This document shows, in pieces, positions 25,701 to 35,184 of a stretch of DNA of 54,351 nt. Under the pieces are notes generated by a model that made no database searches, was not told the origin of the DNA, and saw only the letters and a list, made by a program, of their open reading frames with translations. The translations under genes and the position numbers were made by a program. The stretch is from Perkinsus marinus ATCC 50983. Taxonomy: Eukaryota; Perkinsozoa; Perkinsida; Perkinsidae. Location of the stretch: assembly GCF_000006405.1 (NCBI RefSeq), contig NW_003202100.1, positions 62,495-116,845 of the forward strand. Direction: 5' to 3'. Within the stretch, counting starts at the first letter, position 1; every line of letters starts with the position of its first letter.

Positions 25701-28056
25701 GGGTCTGCTGGGCATCCCGCCAGTTCCCAGTGTTTCCGTACGCTGCACCCCCAGACCCGTGGCCATGCCGGACCTGTTTATCCTCGAAATCTCCTCTTTG
25801 ACCCTACCGTGCTCTTCCATAACCTTGATTAACTTTCTCTGACCCTCACACAGATCTTCTTGCGCGCCCGTATACATCGCATGCATTCTGTCCAGCAGCG
25901 TTTTCACCTCATTGGCCTTCCTGACTCCCATGGCCGACCCAGCGCAGACATTCAGAACTGCTTCCATAACAGTCACGAAGCCGCCGGTCTCCTGGGTCGG
26001 AGGGAGATTGATGTTGGACGAAATATCGGAGTTGTTGTCGATAGTCATTCGATTGACGAGAACCGAAAACAGTCACTTGAGCCAGATGGCTACAGCGATG
26101 GCTGAGTCTGAGCGATCAAGCATCGGAGTGTAGCGGGATGGGGGTCATCGATATGAACTTCTCTGCGGGGGACTCGAGCACGGTGGCCTCTGTTTGTGGA
26201 GACGCTGAAGCAATTGAGAGGTCTCTCAGGATTGAGAGAGAATGCGAAGAGTAAGGTGGAGATTAGAAGTGTACATTAAGTCTTAGATTATATGGGCTGT
26301 GCCGAGAATTGAACTCGGGACCTCTCGCACCCTAAGCGAGAATCATACCACTAGACCACACAGCCGATAGGTTAATTCTCTCTACTTCCCACTCGTTTTG
26401 GGTTTCGATGCCAACTTATAGCAATGAGTAGGCGTCCGAGTATACGTCCCATACATGTGGCCAGGTTGAGAGCAACCAGTTCGTATCTGAAGCAACGTTT
26501 AAAACTGGTCGAGGGTTCCGAGTCCACGAAAGAACACACAACCAACGACGAAGCGCAACTTGTTGCTCTACTTCGACGACTTCGGGCCAGTGGTTTCGAG
26601 GTATCACCACATCTCCATCTGTATTTATGAGCCTCGATATCTATACCAGTGTGTACGTATGCTCCTTCGTTCCTTCAGTCCTCTCGTACACTACTGCTCC
26701 TCTTCTGGAAGATAATTGGATCAGCCATACGGGCACGGAAGGAAGCAAGCCTCGTAAGGGCCGAGGTCGTCAGTGTGCGCAACCGCCTGCGAGAGATTGA
26801 AGCAGCGAAAGTAAGTTAGCTCCCTTTGGTCGTCTTTGGAAGGAATAATTTTAATTGGGTCGTTCTTCAGAGTGAACTTGCACACGCACATACCGATGAG
26901 ATCGATGCTCTGAAGAAACAGCATCGTCGGGAGTTGAGGAAAATGAGTGAAGAAATGATGACCAATAACAGCGAAGCTGAACTACGAAAGGAGATGGCTG
27001 AGATGGCCGTCAAAAGCAGTGAGCCATTCGATAGCTTCCGGTCTTCGACAGTGCATGGTTCTCCTGAAAATAACTGAATACTGTGGTGTTTTAAATTTTG
27101 AAGTGGTTCCATCTTAGGGGAGTCTGAGATATCTCGCCTCCGCAACGATATGGCGAAGCAATGGAAACGGTGTTGGGTGACCGATACGGAGAGATTCGAA
27201 TTCCTCTGGGGTGAGTGGGCTTATGGTGGAATCCCTCTTGATCAATCCCGTCGTCGCCTCAGAGGAGCTGCAAGCTTTGCGGCTCCAAAATGAAGTGCTC
27301 GCCATCCGAGACAGGTTGCTGAAGGATCTCGTGAAGGAGACATCGTCAAACCAGAAAAATGAGCATCGTATGAAACAACTGTGGGCGAAGCTCTCGGCAG
27401 CGGACCGGAGAATTACTGACTCTACTGGTAAGCCCTCATGTCTGTGACACATGCTAGAGTGGTATCTGGGCGGGTCGCCATTGGTTAGGATCCGTTGAGC
27501 AGAAGCAGCTCCTGCAGAAGGCTGTCGAGGACCGAGTGCGAGTGTATGAGACGCGTATAGCTGATCTTGAACGCGAGCGGCTCGGGGTACATACAGCCAA
27601 CGGCGAGATGAGTTTTTGCTCGCAATCACTTATCTCAGGACGAGCTCAATCCGCAGGCCGTTGCTGAGCTACAGGAGAGAGTTGTGAATGTGGAAGCAGC
27701 GAAGTCCAAGTTGGAGAACGAGAAAGGAATGCTCGAGAAAGAGGTGCAGGCTAAAACAGAGGTCAGCAAGCGGCAACTTCTCCTGCACCTGCGTATTACT
27801 TGCCCCGCTGCTATTCGGAGGGTCTCTCCGAGTACGTAGACTTTTCAGTCTTCAGAAACTCTTGCGCATTGAGCGGGAGCAGGAACGAACATCTACGGCC
27901 ATGCGAGAGGCACTGGATGCTGCCCTACAGGAGAAAGCTCGACTCATTACCGACTTGGACATATATAACGAACAGCTCAGTGCTAATGAGGCCCTGAGGG
28001 AGCTGCTGATGATGGCGAAAATTGAACCTCTTGAATTGCCGAGGACAGCACCATGA
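16724..28056 (+). CDS. RCC1-repeat / CH-like / coiled-coil protein, exon interrupted by a LINE
   Basis: A long multi-exon gene. From about 17.0 to 18.95 kb exons encode at least six RCC1 blades: VFAWGRMPW, VMSWGLNDSGQLGTGD, QLWTWGR, VFSWGYNG, AVYSWGSNSQG and LYGFGYNYENQ, each preceded by a GxxH/D-like turn such as AGGGHSVAVGDDG. Near 19.23-19.33 kb lies HHLIQWIAERT and FADLQDGEILLEMVQ, which resemble the first helices of a calponin-homology or HOOK fold. A Pro/Lys-rich linker follows, then long coiled coil from 20.4 to 28.05 kb (LEEERILLERR, KLENEKGMLEKEVQAKTE, LQEKARLITDLDIYNEQL), ending at 28054-28056. RCC1 propellers bind GTPases, chromatin or other proteins; CH/HOOK heads bind microtubules or motors; so a cytoskeletal role is an inference. 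The exon ending at 21192 continues at 26118 in the same frame when the LINE is ignored. As it stands the gene is disrupted. The start is uncertain; 16724 is the first plausible ATG. Confidence 0.65.
21179..21192. repeat. LINE target-site duplication, left copy
   Basis: GAGTCTGAGCGATC, identical to 26104-26117. The flanking bases differ (C against T before, TTC against AAG after), so the duplication is 14 bp. Confidence 0.92.
21193..21209 (-). repeat. LINE 3' tail, (GAA)n
   Basis: On the plus strand TTC units directly follow the left target-site copy; read in the element's orientation this is a GAA-repeat 3' terminus. I-like LINEs often end in short simple repeats instead of poly(A), used during target-primed reverse transcription. 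Confidence 0.75.
21380..25008 (-). CDS. LINE ORF2: AP endonuclease, reverse transcriptase, RNase H (one frameshift)
   Basis: The open frame 24856-21380 (1158 codons from an internal Met) holds most of ORF2. The start of the endonuclease is in a different frame: ATG at 25008, with RVVQLNMGRSS and VIAIQEPP, running to tandem stops at about 24790. The second frame continues the endonuclease (DSNAWSGAWG, PTF, SHIDVTMC, SDHAAVKVAI), then reverse transcriptase with PITVLTALTRVFERLV, IEGAFDKC and the catalytic YADDVVV, then RNase H (FYTDGAASR, AELFGVLRAVE, GTDCQRAIDLL, NRRADQLAKL) and a C-terminal zinc knuckle CPNCDAQ...HFLYEC. The frameshift (a -1 step) falls in or just before the palindromic GTCAACTAGTAGTTGAC. 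ORF2 starts about 20 bp after ORF1 stops. Confidence 0.9.
25029..26048 (-). CDS. LINE ORF1: gag-like RNA-binding protein with zinc knuckles
   Basis: A 339-residue frame from ATG at 26048. The N-terminal third is helical and probably coiled (LLDRMHAMYTGAQEDL, KLIKVMEEHGRVKEEI). The C-terminus has three Cys-rich motifs: a variant CYRCCELGKNAHLASDC, a standard CX2CX4HX4C (CYKCGAEGHQGREC), and CANCGGSHRAVDHKLC. This is the ORF1 layout of I/Jockey/R1-type LINEs, which packages element RNA. It lies directly upstream of ORF2, is uninterrupted, and begins about 30 bp downstream of the spliced-leader-like sequence. Confidence 0.88.
   Translation of the reverse strand: MTIDNNSDISSNINLPPTQETGGFVTVMEAVLNVCAGSAMGVRKANEVKTLLDRMHAMYTGAQEDLCEGQRKLIKVMEEHGRVKEEISRINRSGMATGLGVQRTETLGTGGMPSRPDRDGTLIWVTGGDIREDRSTEHRLRIVGRIGCKAEVVVLDSFFAKDGRLGIRVAEGDVGGAVRAAVDLGYEGKSPGSFEPELFIREVGSISEQTLKDAIGEECTAVYKRGLNAFVRVKKCGVERLLREGIKVEWRLIRPELKHRRKMCYRCCELGKNAHLASDCSKTPVCYKCGAEGHQGRECQGGPQKCANCGGSHRAVDHKLCPAACRLLEREVGGIAKRY
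26076..26095 (-). promoter_or_regulatory. Spliced-leader-like sequence at the LINE 5' end
   Basis: On the minus strand: CTGTAGCCATCTGGCTCAAG. The leader of dinoflagellates and Perkinsus, as I recall it, ends in CCGTAGCCATYTTGGCTCAAG; the match is near-complete with one missing T. It lies 8 bp inside the element's 5' boundary and just before the ORF1 start. A partial AGCCATC directly precedes it. Confidence 0.7.
26104..26117. repeat. LINE target-site duplication, right copy
   Basis: GAGTCTGAGCGATC, the exact partner of 21179-21192. Confidence 0.92.
26294..26365 (-). tRNA. tRNA-Pro (AGG)
   Basis: A complete 72-nt cloverleaf on the minus strand: acceptor GGCTGTG paired with CACAGCC, a D arm with GGTCTAGTGG, anticodon stem CTCGC/GCGAG around the loop TTAGGGT (anticodon AGG), and T stem CCGAG/CTCGG around TTCAATT. 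The A and B boxes are intact and CCA is not encoded. It is nested antisense in an intron of the RCC1-repeat gene, about 180 bp beyond the LINE. I see no run of four T in the first 40 bases after its 3' end, where a polymerase III terminator is usual. Confidence 0.95.
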
Positions 28057-28663
28057 ACACCATGTCAAGTTGACTTGAAGCCTCTATAATGTCGCGTTGC
28101 TACTAGGCTCTGTACCACCATTCGCATGCAGCCATGACTGATATGAATGTTCTTCATTCTGTTAAGCACGGCATGCCTCTCGATACTAGTCGTATCTGGA
28201 TGAGGCTCGTGGTGAAGTTAGCCATGAAAACTTTCGCAAAATTGCTTGCCACGTGATCGGTCACCGATCGCATGACTCATTGATCGTTGATGATCCCGAA
28301 AAGCAAAGATCCTGAGATCCCGCCGCCTCAAGTGGAACCCGTAATGAGAACGAATTCCGCACGCTGTAGCCCACCGAGCTGGGTATATTGTAGTGGGTCG
28401 GCCACGAGCCGATCTTAACTAGTCGAGCTTGGCCTGATGAAACGATCATCGGAAGGCCCGGTGCGAAACTGGACATGTGGTTCGGAGAGTTCCCTTTTGG
28501 GTGAATGACCATTTCATTGAGAAAGTTTGGACGAAGTAAGTCCGATGGCGAAACATCAGGGTGACGACGAGACCTCCCTCGCAGGAACTCCGTGACTCGG
28601 CAAAGGACCTATCTGCAGCGAGCGCAACTCCGTTCATAGCGTCACTCTAGTCAAACGAGCAGC

Positions 28664-29077
28664 ATGTTCGTCTTGCTCAGAATTCCAAATCGATTTTCAT
28701 GCATACGGGCCGATGAAAAAAAACGATCTTTGTGTTTGGCATGTCGATGTTATTGCCCAGGCTACCAGTCTCTCGACCACTTTCCATCCTCACTGATTCC
28801 ACCGCGCGGTATTGCCTGCTCTGTTCCCAGCCTTAGCCTGTACCCGCTTCTTCAGATGTCCGGATGCGACGACTTCCATCATCCCACCCAGACCTGGTGG
28901 CCCCTTGGGACGGGCGGCCGATCTCTGATCAGCCCTAGGCACGACCGACCATTCACACAGATCCAGCTCCCGCATGGGTTACAGGCGATCGCTACTCACC
29001 CAGCTTACTTTAACTCCAATGTCGTGGGGACACTTGGTGCAATCTACGCAAGATTGAAGAAGGAATGGTATGAATAA
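28664..29077 (+). CDS. Possible coding segment, unrecognised
   Basis: An ATG-initiated frame of 137 codons. The first half is Cys/Pro-rich and unlike a conserved protein; the end (HGLQAIATHPAYFNSNVVGT, ARLKKEWYE) reads more like real coding sequence. It could be the last exon of a small gene. A minus-strand frame overlaps at 28790-28975, so strand and reality are uncertain. Confidence 0.3.
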   Translation: MFVLLRIPNRFSCIRADEKKRSLCLACRCYCPGYQSLDHFPSSLIPPRGIACSVPSLSLYPLLQMSGCDDFHHPTQTWWPLGTGGRSLISPRHDRPFTQIQLPHGLQAIATHPAYFNSNVVGTLGAIYARLKKEWYE

Positions 29078-29889
29078 CATGCCGATCAACTTCCAAATAA
29101 AAATGGAAAAATGTCACTCTCGAGAATAGAACTAGGATTCAGCGTGATGCCGTGCCAGAACGATGATGCAGAACTGCATACACGAAATGCTGACGAACAC
29201 GTAAACAGTCTGGCAAGCTCATCTCTCGATGCTCGTCAACTATACTCGACGAGCATTACTCGTCCGGCCTCGCCGTTTTGATCTGTGGCCACTGGACACA
29301 ACAGAGGATCCCATGTGTAAGATGCATACAATCAGGAGTACCAGGTGGTAGATGAATCAAGCCAGGCCGCACACCAGCAGGTGGAGCAATATCAATTGAG
29401 GTGTTCTTTATCAGGACAACAACAGATAAGAAATTATGAAGACCTAAGCAACCACAACTTCGTTAGTAACGAGATACGTCTTCCTATCACGCGCGCGTGC
29501 AGAATTGATAATCGAACCGTCCGCGTGAGGGCATGTTAAATGGATAGATGAGTCTCGCTTTTTCTCGCTGAAATCTCGCCGACCCAGTTACGAACCGTGG
29601 GCCACAGACCATGGTCCTCGATAAGTACCTCTGCAGACTGCTCCCCGTTATTCCGTAACATTGCATGTTATGGAGAGAGAGATGGAGAAACCATGTATTG
29701 GGCTCCGATCCTCACCTACGGCTTGGGAAGGACTTAGAGCTTCCAAATGATGCAGGATCACCATGACCCATTGAAGACGACTTAGATGCCGAACCAGTGG
29801 CGATCTCTGCTCTAGCTAAGCTACAACGCCCATTGGGTCCAGGACATAGGGCGAACGAAACGAGAGAGTCATCACAGAAACTGCATGGG
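29078..29889. other. Intergenic stretch, nothing recognised
   Basis: About 810 bp between the doubtful ORF at 28664-29077 and the stop of the exonuclease-like gene. It has short frames only and no RNA gene or repeat that I can see. Confidence 0.4.
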
Positions 29890-31490
29890 CTATGAAACAT
29901 GAGCGTCAACCGACTCAATCCTCGTCGAATCGCTTCTGTCGTTGCTTCTCTCTATCAACGCGTCTGACCTTCGTAGCGCCCCTCTTCCCCTTCTTGTGAA
30001 TGACATCGTAACCACTAGGACCGTCGGACCTGAATACATCGAATCAATCTCGTCCCAGCTCCTCCTCCCGGAGTACTTCTTAGGCGGCAGAGCGAACTCA
30101 GGCCCCATGCTAGTGAAGTTTTGAGGGAGGTGCCGCATACTCGTATGGCCAGGCCGAGGAGGAGCCCCGTCCTCGGCGAGAAGATTGGCATCCTCAGCCA
30201 ACCAGGCATCCCGTCCTTTCGGTGCAACGAACAACAGAGACGCCTCCTCGTCGAAGCAAGCCCCTCCTTCCCCACACGGTGTCGTGAATAGATCATCGAC
30301 TACATGACCAACCCTAAGGCCTCGGCATATCTTCTCATTCGCCTCGCTGGGTGGTGTGATTCCCAGGACGTGGGGCCAGATGTTGAGTCGCCAATAGATG
30401 ACCAGCATGCCGTCCTTCTTAGGGTCCGCCGTCTCTTCATATGCCATATTACCAGCCCCTCCGAGGACTGACGAATCATAATACGCAATCTTGGCCACCA
30501 TACCGGACAACCTCTGTCCCGCAGGCATCTTTCGGGGAGGCACCTCGGATGGAAACTCCCTGTTCAACTTGGGATACACCGAGGTGAAGAGCCGAGATCG
30601 ATCGACGATGTAGTCGTCGGCCATGCCAGAATCCGACACAAGTAATCGCTTGTGTTGTTCCTTCCGTATTGGTAGAAGGCCACCACACGCTGTTTTCTGA
30701 CCAACGTGATATAGACTGCAAAGGGCCGGAAGGGATAAGTCCGAGATTCCATAATCTGAAAAAAGGATATATCGTCACACTCAAGACGATCCACCAGTAT
30801 CCTTGCCTCCGGCCTTGCCCGAGAACTCCTCGAGCATCCAATGGCCAATCAACGTATCATAAACATTCTGAATTTCCGCTGCATCAGCATCACCCATCAA
30901 CCAACTGCAGAACTCCCTCGAGTCGTGCATGACCTGTGAGATGACAAGTCACTGAGAAACACCGTCAGACGAATACTATCAGAGCTTTTCGCTCCTAGTC
31001 GCTCCCAGGATCACCTTCAATATACTGGGCTCTCCTAGAAGTGGTCGGAGCAGGTTTAGGTCATCCACTAAGGCCACACCGCCTTTACTCGCTACGGTTA
31101 TATCACCACCATGCTGGATAATCCTACATGAAGAGGCAAACCGATCGAGATAAGAAACCATACCGATCTCGGTATTGGAAATTCTACATCATTCTTCCGC
31201 ACGGGCAACCAGTGTCTCAGCGAACCCGATATCAGGTTTTTGGTGGGGTTTTCAGTGGCTGAGTTACACTCTAACTTCACCATGTAGAGACTTATTTCTA
31301 GTATCAATATATCCGCCATACCACTCCTCCCTCACCTGCTGATGTCGCAGTCATAATGGACCGCCAGAGGAGGCCAAGCACCATCGACCTTCAAAACCCT
31401 CTCTAACTGTGTCAACGAGCTCACCCTATGGACAGGGAGCCGCGATCCACCTCGTCGAAGCCGGGAAGCGTTCGCAACGGCGATGGACAT
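29890..31490 (-). CDS. DEDD-type 3'-5' exonuclease-like protein (RNase D/EXD1-like fold)
   Basis: A minus-strand multi-exon gene. The first exon (31490-31336) starts with MSIAVANASRLRRGG and ends with a strand LAVHYDCDIS at the place of the DEDD motif I. Further exons carry VALVDDLNLLRPLLGEPSIL, and an intron of about 85 bp joins ...SILK to VMHDSREFCSWL. Next comes NVYDTLIGHWMLEEF. The pattern LRPLL-x-DPSILKVMHD...NVYDTQ is typical of RNase D-like exonucleases that use two metal ions to trim RNA or DNA ends. The long last exon (from about 30625 to 29890, 240 codons) is a basic C-terminal region of unknown fold, ending in SRIES-type tail residues. Motif I lacks a clear D-x-E, so activity is uncertain. 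Exon boundaries between 31336 and 31000 are not resolved. Confidence 0.6.
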
Positions 31491-32408
31491 CCGAGCAGAT
31501 CAGCTTCCTAACTAGAGAATCACAACCCTCCTAGGCAAATGGATAGCGATCTGATGAACACAGGCTGAGCTCTCCAAAAGCCCTTCCATTATACCCTAGG
31601 ATATATACTATATCCCAAAGCTCAGATAGCGAGAATATTCCGAAGCATTGATAGTACGGTTATTCACAACACAACAGCATGCAGTAGATGTCATCATCTT
31701 ATCACTACTGGACTAGGGAGAACAAATCTGCGACTCTCTGAGACATGAAGTCCCCCTCAGAGGCCGTACGCATACTGGCCATAATAATTGCTGGCATAAT
31801 CGATCGTATAGGGAGTATTAATCACTATTGAAGCTCCCTTCAAAACGATTCAAATATTCAAATGATCGGCAACGATGTTCTACTGGTGTTTTAATTATCA
31901 CACGTGATAGTTGGATTATTAGTCCTCCTCCTCAACCGTAAAGAGGCGTTGATACTGCCGGCCTGAATGCTTCCGGATGGCGTTGCCGTTCTCTCGCCGG
32001 CTTCAGCGGAGGCAATCGACACCGGGGAGATGCGGGGAAATGGATGGGCTGCCATGTTCGTCGGTGGCCCACGTCCGCCAGCGCCGCTGGTGAAAAGCTT
32101 ACGTTCAATGAAGCTGTCGAGGCTTTGGCTGAATGTACTGAAGCCGTATCGACCTGATCGACTCGCGTATTCTCATCAAATCTCCATTAACCACGTCAAA
32201 CTGTGGAGACCAATGCCCAGGAATTGTGAGAGTCATAGTCCACTCGAAATTCATACTATAAACGGAGAAGGCGTAAGGATGCCTTACGAGTAAAATATGT
32301 GCGACTACTTTGGACATGACTTAATGCACGATTTCAATCCAGTTGACATCAGTGATTCCCCCCGAACTGATGCCACGTCGAAAAATACTGAAACATCTTC
32401 CCATCGGT
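31491..32408. other. Intergenic region with one doubtful plus-strand segment
   Basis: About 920 bp between two minus-strand genes. Around 31950-32155 a plus-strand frame ends GEKLTFNEAVEALAECTEAV before a stop and looks protein-like for about 20 residues, but upstream it is Arg/Cys/Trp-rich with no start. An overlapping ATG frame runs 31967-32293. I would not call a gene. The remainder is AT-richer and shows nothing. Confidence 0.35.
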
Positions 32409-35184
32409 TCAACGCTGTCTATTGAGGCCAATCGTCGTCCACTTACTCTCTAATCGTTCGAGTGCCATGGCACCCATCCCTTCCAATATTCCCACTGGTG
32501 TATGGTGCAATAGGGCAACAAGAGCGACACCAAGACCTTGAGCTGACGGAGGATCCACCACACATCCGGCATCTGTATGAAAATCAGCTAGAACACACCC
32601 AGCTACCATCTCACTTATGTTGATGAGCCCTTCCGAGTCGTGCTGACCTCGTGTCGAGATGACTGGGCGTCCACAACCCATCAACCGCATTAGCATTGCC
32701 GGGTCAGTGGTATCCAAAGGCGTGTAGAGACCCACAGTAGCACTGAAAACGTCCATCCCATACTATACCTACAACGAGCTCCCCCTGCCTCACTGATAGC
32801 ATAGCCAATCGAGCTCCGGACTGTTCCACGAGATTGATAACACCTTCACATCGTCATCAGCATTAAGGCACATTGCTGTGACCTCATTCTCCAACAAGGC
32901 CGCCATGTCCTCCATTGAAGAGTACCTCCATTGGTAATCAATCCCCCGATAGACATCATTTCCTATTACTTGTCTCGTGGCCAGTGGCCAGCAATAGATG
33001 AGAGTCCATACCCATCAGGGGAATCCTCACAACATGCCAATATTAAACGTGGAGGTGGCAGACCTACGAATCGTCACCATTCCAGTCATACGCCGCAACA
33101 ACTGCAGCATCGAGCTCACCCGCGGCAACAGCCACTGGATCGAAGGCCACCGGTGATGAATGCACGCATCCAGTCGAGCCCTCCTCCTAAGGAAGACCCT
33201 TGAGACTCACAACAGTCAGTCGTGTTTACGTGTTCTGAAAGTGGCTCGCTGTCTCCACTACCAAGAGAGGCATCCCTCTCTTCTTGATACATCCCAGTTA
33301 CGGTATCCAAGAAGAATGTAGCATCCGAGGACACTGGGGAGATCACAGCAGCTGGTGAGGTAAGCGTGCTAGCCTGCCCTGCTGGCCTGGACGTTGTGTT
33401 GTGTATAACTTCGGCTCCTGAATTCATAACACTTCCATAACCAGTTGAAACCTACGATAGATCTCAAAATTGTGCTCCCTTTGTTGAGCTGTACCAACGA
33501 AGCTCTCGCCTTTTCCTCAACAATAAGGGAGTAATTGCCTCATCAGAGCTTCAACAAGTGAGTCTGATGAGCTACTCGATAGACATAAGTAGCCACAACC
33601 ATCGATAAAAAACTGCAGTGATCCGTATCGGCCCACACAAGCTTACCTAATGCCTTATTCACCGGCAGCAAACGGTTAGGGTTGTGGTAGTAGTGCCTAC
33701 GAGACCCAGCGCTAATTGCGAGGCATCTCTGAGACCTAGTCTTACGCGTATCCATCCACTGTCAGGCTCATCTCATCCGATCTAGACGGATTGACGATGG
33801 CCAGGATGAACCTGAGGTGCAGCGTTGAATGCATCACCAGCATGCACTGCTACAAACGTCGATTAATACAGCTATTATGCTCTCGCAATTTATATAAACG
33901 GGAATGGATGACTGCTCGAGATGAACATCTATCCCAGCTAATACAAGTCAATCCTAGGTGTCCCATGCGTGATGGAACGTATTGTCTATGCGAGACTGAG
34001 CTCCGCCGAGGGGTGCAGAAAGACTCGTCATTGAATGAGGTGGTTTTCGCTGTTGGCGTAGAAACAAGTTATCCAGGTTCCCATGTGATGCCTCATTGCC
34101 CTCCACTTACGGTCTGTCTCCAAGCTGAGAACCCAACGTGCGGTCCACTTCGAGCAGCGACCGTCGATTCATACAGTGTCCACGGGCTTCCACAGGCCGA
34201 TACGCCACCTATGTATCGATCAATAACATAATACCTAAGCCTCCTTCCCACTTTACCATGATATCTCTAACTCTCCTGCCATAACACGACTCGCACCACT
34301 CTTTGCGGGGCTCGCTGTCGACTATGATGGCTGAGGCGTATGTCACAACTAGCCTCTCATACATTCTTTGGCACTTCCGGCTTGGGCATATCCTAAAGCA
34401 GAAGTGATAAAATGACCGCATGCCGTAATACCTCCCATCGGCGTGATGACGCCCATCACTACGACCGGAACACCAGCAATAGACGAGATGGAGGCCACAG
34501 AGGGACAAGGGGAAGAGGACGACTGTTGAGAGATCTACTGAGCGATCTGCTGTCTGAGATGGACGATCTCAGTGATCATAGGTGGGCTCCATGGGCTCAC
34601 ATTATACAGCATGATGGCGTCGTAGTAATAGGAGGCAACGAACATCCGAATTGTCATGCACAGAGCACGGAGGAATAAGACGAATATCCCCATGATGGGG
34701 TGTGGTATCAGCAAGAGCAATCCTGAAATCAATGTATCGAAACGCTGCTACTACTGACCCCGATTCGGTCTTACTCAAGATGCCGATATCACACTGGCAA
34801 TACTGTGGTGATGGGGAATCTGCAAAAGTGCATAGTTTGCTAATAGAGGAAGTATTCTCCTCTACCTTTGACTCTCCTAAGAGGAGCCTTAGTGCAATAC
34901 ACCGTGACTGAGTGCCCTTGGGAGCACAGCCCATCGGCCGCATCCAAGGCGTGTGGAGGTATATCTGGCGTGTCGTGATAGCCACACCGCCCGGAAGGAG
35001 GTAGAGGTTACCTTGCTGAGGGCAGATCATTGCAATACGAAGTCTAGAGTTGGTCCACCTCCTGATGAGCGAGTGACTGCAGAAGCAAGGGTAGAAGGAA
35101 TACTCACCGAGCATATGTATTCAGGTTGGTCACTACAGACCTCCTTTTACAGCATCTTAGTGGCCGCGGGTGTCCCGGTTCCAT
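32409..35184 (-). CDS. GT4-like glycosyltransferase
   Basis: A minus-strand multi-exon gene. The likely start is the ATG at 35184, giving a basic leader and then LRIAMICPQQ; after an intron of about 45 bp comes LDAADGLCSQGHSVTVYC, the first Rossmann beta-alpha-beta of GT4 enzymes (compare GHEVTVYT). Middle exons include VVTYASAIIVDSEPRKEW and CGSPWTLYESTVAARSGPHV. The last exon (32756-32409) has DVFSATVGLY, LMRLMGCGRPVIST, AGCVVDPPSAQGLGVALVAL and a C-terminal helix: the nucleotide-sugar domain of GT-B enzymes. GT4 members transfer sugars from nucleotide donors to proteins, lipids or polysaccharides. Acidic, Ser/Thr-rich segments between 33.1 and 33.8 kb would be a large insert; alternatively two genes are present. 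The classic E-x7-E is not clearly visible. Internal exon borders are approximate. Confidence 0.6.

Larger units (their letters stand above)
21193..26103 (-). mobile_element. Full-length-looking non-LTR retrotransposon (LINE, I/Jockey-like group), antisense to host gene
   Basis: 4911 bp bounded by a 14-bp target-site duplication. In the minus orientation it has a 5' end with a spliced-leader-like sequence (26095-26076), ORF1 with zinc knuckles, ORF2 with AP endonuclease, reverse transcriptase and RNase H, a short 3' UTR and a GAA-repeat tail. The domain order, the RNase H and the simple-repeat 3' tail fit I-type LINEs. ORF2 has one apparent frameshift. The perfect TSD and long intact frames indicate a recent insertion. 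It lies inside an exon of the RCC1-repeat gene. Confidence 0.92.

Noticed and set aside
25390-25842. 150-residue plus-strand ORF
   Set aside because: Mirror frame of LINE ORF1.
34412-34678. Plus-strand Arg/Asp-rich 88-residue ORF
   Set aside because: It lies opposite glycosyltransferase exons that have family motifs on the minus strand.
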